A stretch of 64,000 bases of DNA from Nitzschia sp. DOCU1 (GCA_951394045.1 OX595986.1:1302001-1366000); one strand, 5' to 3'. Numbered from the stretch's first letter, positions 20,267-32,260 are shown. Translations and numbers: made by a program. The notes: generated by a model not told the origin, from the sequence alone.

Positions 20267-23200
20267 TTAATTCGGTTGGATCTCTACAGTTGCAACTTTC
20301 TCCTGGAACTCGGGGCGGTAGATATGGCGTGTAACATTGCGTGTCCTTTCGGCGCACATTGCTGCCCGGTTTGCTTCTGCTCGGGCAGCGGCCAAATCAC
20401 TGCCATCGTCACTCCTCGCAAACTCGAAGCATCCGTTACTGGAGCCAAACATTGCCACGCACAGCTGTGTGAAGCTTTCTTCGAACATGCCACGACTCCA
20501 TTCTTTCATATCTGAGACTCCCATGGCAAACGCCAGCATGCGCATGAGCATATGGTATTTGCCAAAATCGTAAGCATCGACACTGCCAACCTCTGCCAGA
20601 ATCGCGAACGGCTTGCGAAGTGCAAGCTCCTTGGTTGTGCTGTAAATTGTATACGGCCCTCCAACATGGAGATCTACCGTGGCAATCCATTTCCCAATCG
20701 AGGAGTCGCTCCGGCAGTCACCCTTCCGACATTGCGTGATACTACCCAGCCGGCCAGGGTATTCAACTCCCTCTTCATTCGACCAGCGAATGATTTGATC
20801 AGAAACAAGGTCATCAAACTGCAATAAGTATGCCAACTTGTTCTCGAACGGTTCATAAAGCGGCTGGACATCGGAGACCTCGGCAAAGCACTCTTCAGCA
20901 GCCTTGCGCTCATCCGATCCAAGGTGAATCATTCCACTACTTGCGATTTTCCCGACTTCTCGAATGAGGCCATAGGCAACCGCCGCGTAGCTCGGATGAT
21001 TAATGTCCTTTATGCCGTGTCCTTTTCTACACGTAAATAACGGGCAAGGAATATTGAAGCCCACTCGATCCCAGCCACCTGCATTGGTAGTGAGATCAAT
21101 CTCAGGTATGACTCCGATGCCCTGCAACGTGCCCAAGAAGTGAGAACGAAATGGTGCCGTCAATATCTGACCTTTCTACAAAGAGAGCAAACTTACCAAT
21201 CGTCTTGCCTCAGCAACAAGCGTGAAGTTGAGGCTTTGAATTGTTGGTCTATTCCGTCTATCCTGCGGCATCGCATAAGGTACAACATCCGATCGATAGC
21301 CAAGGGTGGCGTCATTGGCGAGCCGCACTTGGATCAAATTGAATGCAAGCGCATGCATCTTTTGAAGAACGAGCTGGAGCCGTGGTCCCAGGACATTTCC
21401 ATCTTGGTTGGGCAACGTGAGGTCCAGGATGATTCCAGAATTTGGCACGAGACGGGTCATGAGCGCGGTCAAATTCACTTGATGTTTCAGAGCAGAAAAT
21501 TTCTCGTCCGAGTCAAAATCCATGACAGTCTCCACTCTTTTCGTGCCAAATTCTTCCCAGAATAGTTTGAGAGCGGTAGCCGATTGATCATATCGGGAAG
21601 CCCAGGAATCGCGTTCCTGGAGTCCAACGTAAACCGTTTCCGGTTTGGGGTAAGTAAGGCGATCACAAATTCTCCCCTTCCACTGTGTCCACACATCGGT
21701 CCATTTGGCCCTATACTCAGACCACGAAATAAACGGCAAACCATAGTGGTCGCATAGGGCCTCGTCAAATCCCACCTTTCGGCACGCTTTGTGGTACATC
21801 TCATACAATTCCTTTCCATCATCGGCATAAACGTCTTCGGCTGCTCCCATGGTAACAGCTAACAAGCGACCGACCACGTTGCGATCGTACCAAAAGTTGG
21901 CATCCAGCTCAAAAGTTCCCACAATGATTCCAAGAGGAAAGTTGTCGCGGGGTAGATGATAATATCGACGAGTGTAAAGATAGATTTGCCATGCCATGTC
22001 CATTTCGTTGAAATCCATATACAAGCCACCGCCTTTTGGTTTGAAACGCACGAGTAAGCAAGCCAATTTGTCTTCCACGACACTAGTATAAGTTTAAAGC
22101 ACAGCCCGCAAACTTACTGGCCAAGAATTTGTTTCTTCCCCAGTCTTGGGCACTCTCTCCGGGAATTCGGAACCAATACTGCGGCATCTTACCCGTTCGA
22201 GGACCTGCACCACACAGCCGATATTAGATGCAAACTTGCAACACCTCCTCCGACGTGTACTTGAGAGTGGTACTTACTGTTCAAACGTTGCCCCGTCATC
22301 TCCCACCTGTCCACACAAAAAGATGGATTAATCAAAGGCAAGCATCGCCGTATAAGTCATTGTCCACCATGTAACTTACCTGATAATTCGATCATCCGTG
22401 TAATTGATCTCCTTCAAAATATCCTGTAGCGATGCCTCGAAACTGTCATAGTTGAACATTGGTTGACCAAACTCCCGAAAGCACGGCTCGGCCATGTCCA
22501 CCTCGTCACCGCCGAGATGCAAGTAGGGCGGGTTATCAAATATGTCAAGGACTTCACGGAGGACATCTGTCAATACGGCTCTAAACTTTGGGTGCGTGAC
22601 ATTAATGGGAACTCCGTATCCTTTGTCGCAAATGAATTCGGGACACTGAACAATCAAACCAGGAATACCAGCCCATCCACCACCGTGGCCCTGTATAGTA
22701 AGTAGTATGAAGAAAAATGACAATGAGTAAGCACACAAGCCAACGAACACGAGACCCCGAATACACCACTTGCCATCCCGTCCTACTTACAGGGACGTTG
22801 ATTTCCGGCCAAATGGTAATATTTTTGGTTTTAGCATAGGCCACCAGCTCCCTCAATTCCGTGGGAGTATACGTCTTGTCATTTCCAAACAACCCCACAT
22901 GATGAGCCAAATCGGGTTGTGAATCCAGCTTGACATTAAATGCCTGATCGTCCGTGAGCCGGAAATGCAAACAATTGTACTGCAGAATATGCAATATATC
23001 AATCATACGCTTGATCCAATCCACTTCAAAATAATGTCGACCGGCATCTAGCAAGACGCCGTGCCATTTGGATTTTAGTTTGTAATTGAGTGGCGTCAAT
23101 TGCGAAATGTTAAAATGAGGACTGAGTGGATCCATGGGCATGGTGCGCTGTTTAAAGTCGGGAGGAGCTTGAGGAATGCTGCGTCTGAGTTGGAAGGGTC

Positions 23201-24020
23201 GACGTGGTTTCTTTGTTGCAATAATCATCTTGGTCATGTTTCCGGTGACATTACCAGTCATATTTCCAGTCAAATTTCCATGAATCAGGGTCATGTTGGC
23301 ATAACGAGAGTACATATCCGTCACATTCACCGTTAGCTTGTGCCCCAAACCGATCCGTCGCACTCTTTCGGTTCTTGTCCCAGCAGCATTGGAACCATTT
23401 AGTAGTAGTTCCTTCAGTTGTTCTGGGGTTAGTTGCTCAATGGGAGGAAGGGGGCGGTTAATGGGCTTCTTGGCGGAACCGCCCTCTAATGCTCCGTTCT
23501 GTACCTGGGCGCGACGAATCGGAATCGGTTGTGCCTTTTGGAGGTTGTTTGCCGCAATCATTCCTGCTTTCTCTGCTCGGCTGGAATTTCCTTTCGTCGA
23601 GTTGAGTCGCCGTCGCTGTTCCTTAGCCTTGGCGGCTGCTGCTGCCTCGCTGATTTGACGTTGTTGTTTGGAGTGAAAATCTAAATGTTCCAGTCGTTGC
23701 TCCCGCAACGCGTGATGCAAGGGGTCGGAATGATCTCGATGCCGCATTCCGCCAGCGCCGCCCCCAGTACTAGCATCCAATGTATGTTGCGTCATGGTAG
23801 TAAGCTGAAAGATCATTAGCAAAACAATCCCAGCTGCCAACCCCACCATGAGCCATTGTCGAGCTCCACCGAATTTTCGGCTAGGACGATGATGATGATG
23901 AGAAGCCGCAGCAGCAGAAGATCCTCCTGAATATCGCTGACGTTTCGCGGCGAGTCCCTGCTTTGGCTGATGAGCGGGCGAAGACCGCGGGTTTGCGTTG
24001 GATCGGACCGTAAGCTTCAT
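20267..24020 (-). CDS. membrane-anchored protein with two tandem GH20 (beta-N-acetylhexosaminidase) domains
   Basis: Six exons on the minus strand: 24020-22791, 22690-22380, 22306-22278 (29 nt), 22204-22118, 22032-21197 and 21121-20267. Together they give 1115 residues with the frame kept throughout. A short cytoplasmic tail and one anchor (about residues 56-74) precede a Ser/Ala-rich stem with tandem GN(L/M/V)T glycosylation sites. GH20 domain 1 has WHGVLLDAGRHYFEVDWIKR, the LTDDQAF strand, EINVPGHGGGW and the catalytic pair D472-E473 in HLGGDE. Domain 2 repeats the layout (VIPEIDLTTNAGGW, then HLGSDE with D901-E902) but is more divergent. It is expected to trim terminal GlcNAc/GalNAc from glycans in the secretory pathway. 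The acceptor of intron 4 is the least certain splice site. Confidence 0.82.
22278..22306 (-). other. 29-nt internal exon of the GH20 gene
   Basis: Flanked by GACAG on its 5' side and GTAAGTA on its 3' side (minus strand). It encodes WEMTGQRLN plus split codons at both ends. It is needed to keep the frame between its neighbours. The two introns around it are both 73 nt. Confidence 0.65.
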
Positions 24021-24674
24021 GACGAACTGAGAAACGCAGCCTATCGAGCAATATCAATAGAAGCAGCAATCAATGAAACCAACAACAAGAACGCCGAGAG
24101 AGACTAAACTGTTTGTCACTTTGACAAGGAGAAATCCGCAACAACGATCTTGTTGTTTCTCACGAACGGAAAAGCCACGAACGGGAGTAGAGGCATGCAA
24201 TGAATGACTGGATTTGTTCGACTACAGCGACTAACTGCTCGAAGGAAGAAGGGGAGTAGTTACCAGTAGGGGGGAAATACTTTGGGGAAAGATTCCCTTT
24301 TATTATGGATTCAAATGACCTCTCCACGTGCGTGTTCTCGCGCAGGATTTTGATGTTCCAAATGTACAGTCGAACTACGATAACTACCTGCACTCGCAGC
24401 CAATGACAAGATGCACATGCGACACGGTCCTTGAAAATGCGAGGAAGAGGAAAAGTATTCCTACATCCGCCTTCTGCTTTTTTGAGTCCTGAGGATACAA
24501 AGGACCTCTCCATCTGTGTGGTGGTGGCAGCACACCTTCCGATTCTCCAAGTTACCAAAGATCTCATAGTTAGACATTGCTTGAGATAGCGATTGCCTTT
24601 TGACGGTTGATTTGAATGCATTGAGTTAGATCCATTGCTGTTGCGCCCGCTATTGTTCAGCATCCATCCATCCT
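24021..24674. other. divergent intergenic, 654 bp
   Basis: Head-to-head spacer between the GH20 gene (-) and the KNL1-like gene (+). Open frames of about 100-167 codons here lack any recognisable feature and I reject them as genes. Confidence 0.45.
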
Positions 24675-27600
24675 ATGTCCTTTCTGGACTCGTCCCATCA
24701 CATATCCAACATGATTCCTCGTTTGGCACCTCGACGGTCACCCAGAAGGATTTTCTCCTTGGAATCCTCCACGGGCGTGGAAAATTCATCTCCCTACATG
24801 TCGTCATTGTCGTCGGTGGGTGGAGTAGCTCCCATCAAGCCGGCTACTACAATAGCCATGCTGGAGGACAAAGACGAAGGGACAAACACGAACCCACCAC
24901 TACAACTACAAGAACAAACCCCGCGAGGAGTGTTGTGCAATAAGAATACTGCCGCTCTACTGAATCCTCCACTGTCTCCGTCTCCCATGCTCTTGGAACC
25001 AGAGCTAGTGGAGCCATTGATGAAGTCACCGAAACCACAAGATATTCAATCCAATCATGATTGGAGCAGCATTAGTGACTGCTCCATCACTCCACCCGTG
25101 ACAGGGCCTCGACCTCTGGTAGTGTCCGCCAAACGCTTGGGCAATGCGGTGCGGCGCCGTCACTCTTCCAAGCGACGACGCCGGAGAAAGAATGATACCG
25201 AAGAGGATGGGTCATCCTCGTCGTCTACGGCGCTTACTGGCGGCTACTGTTTGTGGAAAGATGCCAATGCGCCACCGAATAGTCAAGATTCCTCTTCGGA
25301 CGAAGACGAGGATCTGCCGTTTTTGTTTGGTGCCACACAGCCTCTGAGCGAAGCAGAAAAGCAAGAATTCTGGTGGGAAACTTGCTACGGTAAGAAGGCA
25401 ACAGTAACTACCACAATAGAGCTGCCTACTTGTGTGAGTGGGTGGTCGGCAAGTCGAAAGCCTCCCGCCAAAGGATGGTACGTACTATATAACTTTCATC
25501 CCGTTGTCATTGCTTGCTTCGTCTGCAGTATTCTAACATTTCATCTCTCAGTCTTTCAACGAAGAAAGGAGCAAAAGTGGCAACGACTGCCGCTGACAAG
25601 TTCAAAACTCCTCCCACTTCTCCAGATGAAGTCGAGGCAGCAGCAGCAGCAGCTGCTACTGCTGCTGCTGACAACACTACCAGCAACAAAAAGGCCTTTC
25701 GTGTGCAGTTTGGTTCCCCACAAGCCGCGGAATATGTGATTGATGACCCAGTGGCTCAGCTTACACCTCTTCCGTCCGAATTCACTCGCCGACGCTATTC
25801 CATGACAGAGAAAGAGGTGTCAAAGGAGGAAGAGGAAATGACCGTCGAGACCAAGCGCAACTCAGCCCTCCTAGCCGAGTGGGAAGACGACCTCGCACCT
25901 ACTTCTAGTGCTGCACGACGTCGACAACAGCGCAAGAATCGCCGCAGTAGTTCCTTGTTTACTCCAAGCCCCATGTCGTCGCTATTGAATAATGATGACG
26001 AAGAAGAAGAAGTCTCGGATCGCCGACGAGCCCCCTCTCCATCTACAATAGTCATGGAGAACTTGGCGTCCTTGTGCGTGGACTCTCCTTTGACGTCCAC
26101 ATCCATGGAGACGAATTGCAGTGTTGCTGAGTCGTGCGACGATGTTGATTCTGTCAAGAACGCACCACCATCATTGACGCCAGTTTCCATGGGCAGTGAT
26201 GACTCATCATCATCCTCTGGCAGTTCTTCAAGTGCCGGGGAGAACAAGACGGCCCAGTTTGCCATATCTCTAGATTCGGTTAATGTGACTGGCGGCGCCA
26301 TGGATACAACGACGCCTCCTCGACTCGAGTTGCAGTCCACCACCACTACAAGCAGCGTTTCATCGGCGCTGTCAGCGGATACGACCACGCCTCCGCCCAA
26401 TATGAGCCTCGACACAATTCATAGTGTTGGGGGCGCCTTGGATCAAGCTTCGCCTGCCACCCACATGCTCTCCAAAGTGGCGGCTTCGATCGGTCACTCT
26501 CCTATTTCTAGAATGTCGGGCAGCAGTCATACGTCCAAGGATGGCCACGTGTATCTTGACGCTATTGCGGTGAGTTTCGACGCATTTCAGTCCTTGTGTG
26601 CATGATTTTGTTGCCAGTGTCTAACCGAAGCCGCGTATTTTGACTAGCTAGACTTCTACGCCTGTTGATATTGTTAGTATGCTAATTGAAGATCCCACAT
26701 TGGATCAAACCTGGCCGGCTAAAGACGTCTTTCAAAATCTGGCAGAACGCAAGCCCAAGGCGAAAAGCCGAGTTTCTACTTTGCTAGAGGCACTTGGTCC
26801 ACAATTCGATGGTGTACTCTCCTGTATCGAAGATCTCAAGGAGCAAGCAACGTTTTGTGCCAGCACCAAATCCAGCACCAAATTCCAGTTACCCGCCAGC
26901 GAGGCTCCTTATGCCCGTAAGCTGGCCGTCCGAGAATGGAAGGAAATGGAAACCGAATTCCTCTTGGAACTTTCTCAGGCGCTAGAGAGGAATGCCGACC
27001 GCGCCATGCAGATTCTTCAAAACGCGGGTTCCTTTTTGAAACGCATTAAGACACAGCCAGACAACTCAAAGCCAAAGGCACCGACACAGGAACTTGAGCA
27101 GGAAGTCTTGTCACTGGAGAAGCAGGTGAAAAAATATGAAGAATTGGCGAGGGTTCAAGAAGCCGCCGATGCCCCATTTGCATCACTTCGTTGCCAAGCG
27201 ACGTCTCTAATCGGAATATGTGGGTTCCGGCTCGACCAGTACACTGGAACATGTTTGCAGCTATCGTACGAGCACCCGATCGCTGGAGTAGAGAGCCAGT
27301 TCTTGGTGGAAATGGCCCAAAACACGTGGAATGCCTCGTATGTCACCGACGCCTTTGTGTCAAGTCCGAATCTACTTCCAGCGGCCCATGTTGCTGCCAA
27401 GTTTCACGAGAGCATTGCCAAGCACTCGTTCGAAGACCCCAATGGCATTTTGCAATTAGTGGAAGGCCAACCGGTTCAAGAAGCTGTCATGTTGCTTTCC
27501 CGATGGCTGGGTCTCTTGGATGCGGCGGCACAAGACCTAGCTAACGTGTCACCTGAGTACTCTGTCACACTCGAGTGGCCAATGCTAATCATTTCGAAAA

Positions 27601-27776
27601 GAGATGACTCTACTGGCGGCATTCTGAAGCTTGTGTATGGAGAGCGTGGCTCCCGGTCTATGGTGCCGTCGAATGCCATTGTGTCACGCACTGGCAATGA
27701 CGATGAGCAGGTTTCGGTTCCGAGTCAAGGTGGCGGCAGCATTCTCAAGTCATTGTTCGAAAGCGTGAACTTATAG
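24675..27776 (+). CDS. candidate kinetochore scaffold KNL1/Spc7
   Basis: Three exons, 24675-25477, 25552-26569 and 26652-27776, give 981 residues. Residues 1 to about 600 are disordered: Ser/Pro/Asp-rich, with a basic KRRRRRK patch. A PP1-docking RVQF lies at 318-321, and two related repeats (SLDSVNVTGGAMDTTTPP and SLDTIHSVGGALDQASPA) recall KNL1 MELT arrays. A helical region follows, with a coiled coil at about 754-780. The C-terminal part (GFRLDQYTGTCLQLSYEHP, then LLDAAAQDL and GGILKLVYG) follows the same order and spacing of hydrophobic and charged residues as I recall for the KNL1 RWD region. SILK (970-973), a second PP1 motif, ends the protein. The family call is inference from pattern, since no search was possible; otherwise this is a Ser-rich protein of unknown function. 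Confidence 0.55.
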
Positions 27777-28361
27777 ACATTTTACTAATCTAGTCAACTA
27801 GTCGACATAATCCTAGTGTAAAATTTTGGAGCCAATAGTTCTGGTAGTGCTAGTTGAAACTGAGAATTGATGACTCACTACCGCAGAACTGCCGAGAGGT
27901 GAACCTGTATCGATCCTGGTAGTACTGTGTATGCTTTGGGAATCCATAACCGCGAAGCAATTGGGCGGGATTACGCACCCTGCCGCTTCTACTGGAGATG
28001 CATTTCTAGTACTACCGGTAGACGAGATATGCTTGTTGAACGTCAAAACACAGGACGGTACAGAAAAGTCAATGCTTTTTGTTATCGACTCTCGTATGAA
28101 AAAGAAAAAGTGAGCCATTAGCTCGTGGACTAGGGCAGACAAACAATTATTGCCAGTGTTATACTAGTTCGTGAAAGATCGACACACTCCCGAATAGTAG
28201 CGAATCCCAACAAGTGAAACTGTAGTTATAATAAACCTCGAGGATGAGAAGGTCCGATGGAAACCAACGTATACCCCCCAAACTCAAGTGTACAGCTCGC
28301 TGACATTCCTTCGCAGAGACTCAAGACAGTATTGCCGCTGGACGGTGGCATTGAATCACAA
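27777..28361. other. convergent intergenic, 585 bp
   Basis: Spacer between two 3' ends. TACCGGTA occurs at 28013-28020. Small overlapping frames at 27927-28142 look like chance. Confidence 0.45.
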
Positions 28362-28976
28362 TCACTTCAGAATTCTTGCTGCCATCCAACCAGGCGTACG
28401 GAACCCACCGATCCAAACCTTGCTGCCGTCTTCCTGGCGATCATTCATGTTGATCATGAGAGCGTAGAAGTATGGCAACTTATTCTCCGAATCCAAGGCG
28501 GAAAACTTCCAGCCCACATGCTGAAACTGGTTGGTGTCTTGGCACACCATAACGATGGGACTCCAATAATACCCAGGAAACCAGGAATCTTGGGCTTTTT
28601 CAATCTCGACAGTGATCGTTTGTATATTTTTCTGTCCAGTCGCTGTCAGATCTTTGACGAGAACCATTTGGAATTCCAATTCTGCACTTGATATACGAGC
28701 GGGCTGTTTCATGCGGTACACTGGTACAGGAACCGACATCACCTTTGCGTATGTGAGTTCCTGAAACGTGTCTGGCTGAGTCTTCAGAGGTGCTGTCAGC
28801 AGATGGTAGGGCTCCAGAAATACATCCAGATTGGTGAAGCATGCTGCATTGTTGTTGTGTAGGTCGTGAGGGTTCGGAATAACTTCGAAATCTTTTTCTT
28901 CAGGCGATTTTGCCAAAAGGCCGTCAGAAATGGTGACAACTAACAGGATGAAAACTAAACGAATAATGTGATGCAT
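28362..28976 (-). CDS. secreted protein of unknown function
   Basis: One exon, 204 residues. Residues 1-22 are a clear signal peptide (IIRLVFILLVVTISDGLLA) without the plastid motif, so secretion or the endomembrane system is likely. The rest is a soluble, Tyr/Trp-containing domain with WFPGYYWSPIVMVCQ and KVWIGGFRTPGW near the C-terminus, which looks beta-rich. I recognise no family. The antisense frame at 28257-28691 is a shadow of it. Confidence 0.7.
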   Translation of the reverse strand: MHHIIRLVFILLVVTISDGLLAKSPEEKDFEVIPNPHDLHNNNAACFTNLDVFLEPYHLLTAPLKTQPDTFQELTYAKVMSVPVPVYRMKQPARISSAELEFQMVLVKDLTATGQKNIQTITVEIEKAQDSWFPGYYWSPIVMVCQDTNQFQHVGWKFSALDSENKLPYFYALMINMNDRQEDGSKVWIGGFRTPGWMAARILK

Positions 28977-29513
28977 TCTTCAAGTAAGCGGGTCACCCGA
29001 TGAAGATGTTGATAATGCAACTCTGTGGCTACCGTTTTCTGTAGTAGAAGTATGATAGATGCGACGAAGGCATCATTGCGAAACAGCGGCGCTCCAAAAA
29101 CGGTCGATGACCGCTTTTTCTTCGTGTCGCGCGGCATCGACTGCTCCCTCCCCTTCTTCTCATCCCCCCCCCCGTTTGACCAACAGCTATCGGCGGCGCG
29201 GATCTCGTTTGAAAATGGTTCACTTTGCATCATAGTTTCGGCAACACCCAAACTCACTCTGATTGCAAGAATAAGTCACATCTATACCTATTCTTTCTCT
29301 GTTGCTGGTGTTGTTGTCATTACTGAGGATTTCGGGGTTGTTAATACTGTTTGGAGCCGTACGTGAGATTGCGAAACGATAAGGTTGTTCCGCATTGCCC
29401 TGCTACAGTGGTCAGTGGTGGTCGTCGTCGTGGTATCATTGCTGGCAAAGTGTAGAGTGGGACTGATTGATTTATACTGCAACAAATAATCAATCCACAG
29501 TCTTTTATTGATA
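28977..29513. other. divergent intergenic, 537 bp
   Basis: Between the secreted orphan (-) and the TBC gene (+). It has a homopolymeric C run near 29165 and GTCGTCGTCGTGG near 29421. No gene seen. Confidence 0.45.
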
Positions 29514-31361
29514 ATGACAATGAACCACAACTTTTTATCGGTCATTCCACGATCCGTCCGATGGAGGATCCAACTGGGAATCTTTCAATCGGTGGATCCT
29601 GCCGAATTTAGGGAATCTTCCACCAAGGATATTTTGGATGCCATTTATCAAATTAACACTGGCGTCATTCAACAACAAAAGGAACGATTTCAAAGTTTAA
29701 TGGAAAAATATGTCGAAGAAGAAGTCGAAGACGAACTACATTCCCCTGAACCACCACAAACTGCAGCACTACCCGAAGTGGATCCATTGACGGCCATTGT
29801 CATGGAACAGCAAGCCATTGAAACACGCAAAGCTGAATTGCTTTTGAAATATAAAAAGGAACGCGCCCGAAGAAAGAGAGGACTGACGACTGAAGGTCGT
29901 CATATAGGTGATGAAAGTGATGGAATTGATCGCGCTTCAGTGAGTACTAACTTGTGCACTAACACTCAATGACGAATTCAAAATGCTCACTCGAATTGTT
30001 TTTCCAAACTCTTCTAGCTTGTTATTATTGAAAAGGATTTGAAAAGGCTACCCCACCCCACTTCGAATGGCGGAGCTGCCTCGGGAAATTTGTCGCCGGA
30101 AGAAGAAACACGAATTGCCAACTTGAAAGAGATTCTGTACATTTACGCGCAAGAACATCCGAAAATGGGATATCGGCAAGGCATGCATGAGATTGCTTCG
30201 TACCTATTATATGCATTGGAGGTTGATCAACCCTTGTATCCAAACAATCCGCTTTTTGAATCCATTTTGTCTACCGCTTTTGCCCTACTGGAGACTACCT
30301 TGGATCAAATGCACACGGCCTACGATGCGTCAGGAGAGCAGTCGTTACAACGAATGTCACATTCCATTCTTGGCAAAATCCATCAGAATGATCCAAATCT
30401 ATTTCGGCACTTGACAACCTCGCCCCATATTCCACCGCCACCGATATATTGTACTCGGTGGGTCCGTTTGCTATTTTCAAGAGAGGTTGTAGGATTTGAC
30501 AATGTCTTCAAACTGTGGGACGTCTTTTTTGAGTACAATCCCAATGTGATGCGAGCTTTGGAAGTGACTTCGGCGGCCCGTATCTTGCTCCTGAGAAACG
30601 CATTGTTGAACCCAGAGAACAGTCCCCTCGACTTGCTCATGAATGTTCCACAGTTACAGGATACGACGCCCCTTACGAGCCTTTTGAAACAGCTCATGGA
30701 TCAAAAGGATACTGACAGACCCATCGAAATACCCGTTTCCTTCATGCTGACGCCCCCACCTCAAACACCTCAAAAGCCCATACCTGCCATGTCGCAGCCA
30801 CAAACCATGATGAACACGCCGATGACGGTCCCTGCAAGAGAATTGATATCGCAGACATCGTCGTCGGACGATTCCAATCCCATGGGCAATGGCAACAACA
30901 AGAACTTTTCGTTTTCGAAAATGCGACATTCGTTGGGACAAAAGGGTGAATCGATTCGCAAGAAGATCCTCACTGCTACCAACGAATGGAAGAAGGAATC
31001 CGGCACTGGCAGCGCGTCACAGTCGCAACACTCCACCGACCTTTTTTCGCATGCCAGTGAAGCGATTCGACAAGGCACCTTCAACTTATATCCAACGGAA
31101 AATGGTGCAAACTTTAGTGATCCATTGATGAATCCTTCGTCCCCAGGTGCCATGCCAGCGCCGCCGTCGCCGCGGAAGCATCAACACGCACGGTGGGCGC
31201 AATTGCTGAGGGAACGCATCATGGTGGTTCAGCAATATCTAATGGAAGTCGAGGCTAGCGAGGATAATGGATCTAAGGTTCCACCAGAAGTATGGGAGGC
31301 AATGGCAGATATGCAACGAATGCAGCAAGAGCTGCACAACTATTCGATGAACATGTCATGA
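29514..31361 (+). CDS. TBC-domain Rab GTPase-activating protein (TBC1D5-like)
   Basis: Two exons, 29514-29939 and 30018-31361, in phase 0, give 589 residues. The start is the first ATG after a TTG that opens the frame. The TBC domain spans about residues 10-375, opening with IPRSVRWRIQLGIF. Both catalytic fingers are present: I146-D149-R152 in IEKDLKR and Y194-Q196 in GYRQGMHE. A long insert separates the TBC N-terminus from the Arg finger, as in TBC1D5. The remaining 200 residues are Ser/Gln/Pro-rich and end in a helical tail. It should speed GTP hydrolysis by a Rab, perhaps Rab7-type, in endosomal traffic. Confidence 0.88.
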
Positions 31362-31437
31362 AACAAACTTTTTTGCAACTGAATCAAATGACGGAAGAGA
31401 GGCAAACTAGTAGCGCATTTTGAAAGTACAATTATTT

Positions 31438-31653
31438 TTACTTTTTCACTTCTGGTGTTGTTGTTGTTGATGATGACGAACTACCACTTGCTGCCTCCAA
31501 AGCTTCTCGTTCTTTTCGCGCCTTTTGGTTGGCGGCAATTTCGTCCAGCAGTGGCTTGAAAATGTAGATTCCTGATACCACACCAACCGACGAGGCTACA
31601 AACATTCCTTCCAAAGCACCCGATCGTCTTCGAAAGTAGGGACTAACACACAT
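31438..31653 (-). CDS. small single-pass membrane protein
   Basis: 71 residues in one exon. A short basic N-terminus (PYFRRRSGALEG) is followed by one membrane helix ending in SGIYIFKPLLDEI, then a charged helix and a Ser/Thr tail ending PEVKK. The arrangement recalls small inner-membrane assembly proteins of mitochondria (SMIM20/MITRAC7 type), but the similarity is weak and could be chance. Its stop lies 76 bp from that of the TBC gene. The composition and clear helix favour a real gene despite the short length. Confidence 0.55.
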   Translation of the reverse strand: MCVSPYFRRRSGALEGMFVASSVGVVSGIYIFKPLLDEIAANQKARKEREALEAASGSSSSSTTTTPEVKK

Positions 31654-32260
31654 TGATTGGATGGAATATGCAAAAGATAAGTGAGAACGCGCAGGGGCAT
31701 GACAGAGCGATGAAGCTCAAGATGTCAAGAAAATGGACGACCTAGAAACATACCCAAAGCCCAAAAATCGCATAAACCAATTTGGTGAATTCATATCGTA
31801 TGTATTGTGGGGGTACTTTGTATATGTTGTAAAGCTGAGCAGGACTTCTTTTAACCACAAGGTACTATGCGATAGCTTTCAGGCCATCGTCAGAACGAAC
31901 GAAAAAAGAAAACCAAATGTGTGACTAGTTGGACCAAACGACTAGTTTGACTTCCTGCCTCGCCTACCTATGCTACCATAAGTTGGCGCACAAATCCGAG
32001 CACACAGTAGTAGAGTGGTAGATTCCGGCTTCTTTCTTGCATCTGGTGAACTAAGACCGACTCCACAAAGATAAAGGCAACTAGACTACATTCCTGCGGC
32101 TGCCAGGACGAGACCTTTCTCTAGTCAACGATAGTATTGGAAAGGAGAGCCAAATAGGGCATCAACCGGAGCCTCTCCATACCAACTTCACTGTGTCACA
32201 AATACTAGCTCTACTATCTAAACTTCTAGAATTCGACCCTTTAATACAGAACTAGTACAT
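31654..32260. other. intergenic, 607 bp
   Basis: Between two minus-strand genes: promoter of the small membrane protein and 3' end of eS21. Nothing recognised. Confidence 0.45.

Noticed and set aside
22078..22084. Splice acceptor CTAG at 22084 for GH20 intron 4
   Set aside because: It would make a 33-nt intron and break the frame; the acceptor before 22032 gives an 85-nt intron and the GH20-like reading LASGGLYMDF.
24160..24663. 167-codon minus-strand frame upstream of the GH20 gene
   Set aside because: Cys/Arg-rich random-like composition; located in the shared promoter region of two genes.
25795..26415. 206-codon minus-strand frame
   Set aside because: Antisense shadow of the Ser/Thr-rich part of the KNL1-like gene, whose codons leave the opposite strand open.
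28257..28691. 144-codon plus-strand frame
   Set aside because: Lies antisense to the secreted protein, which has a signal peptide and coherent composition; the plus frame has neither.
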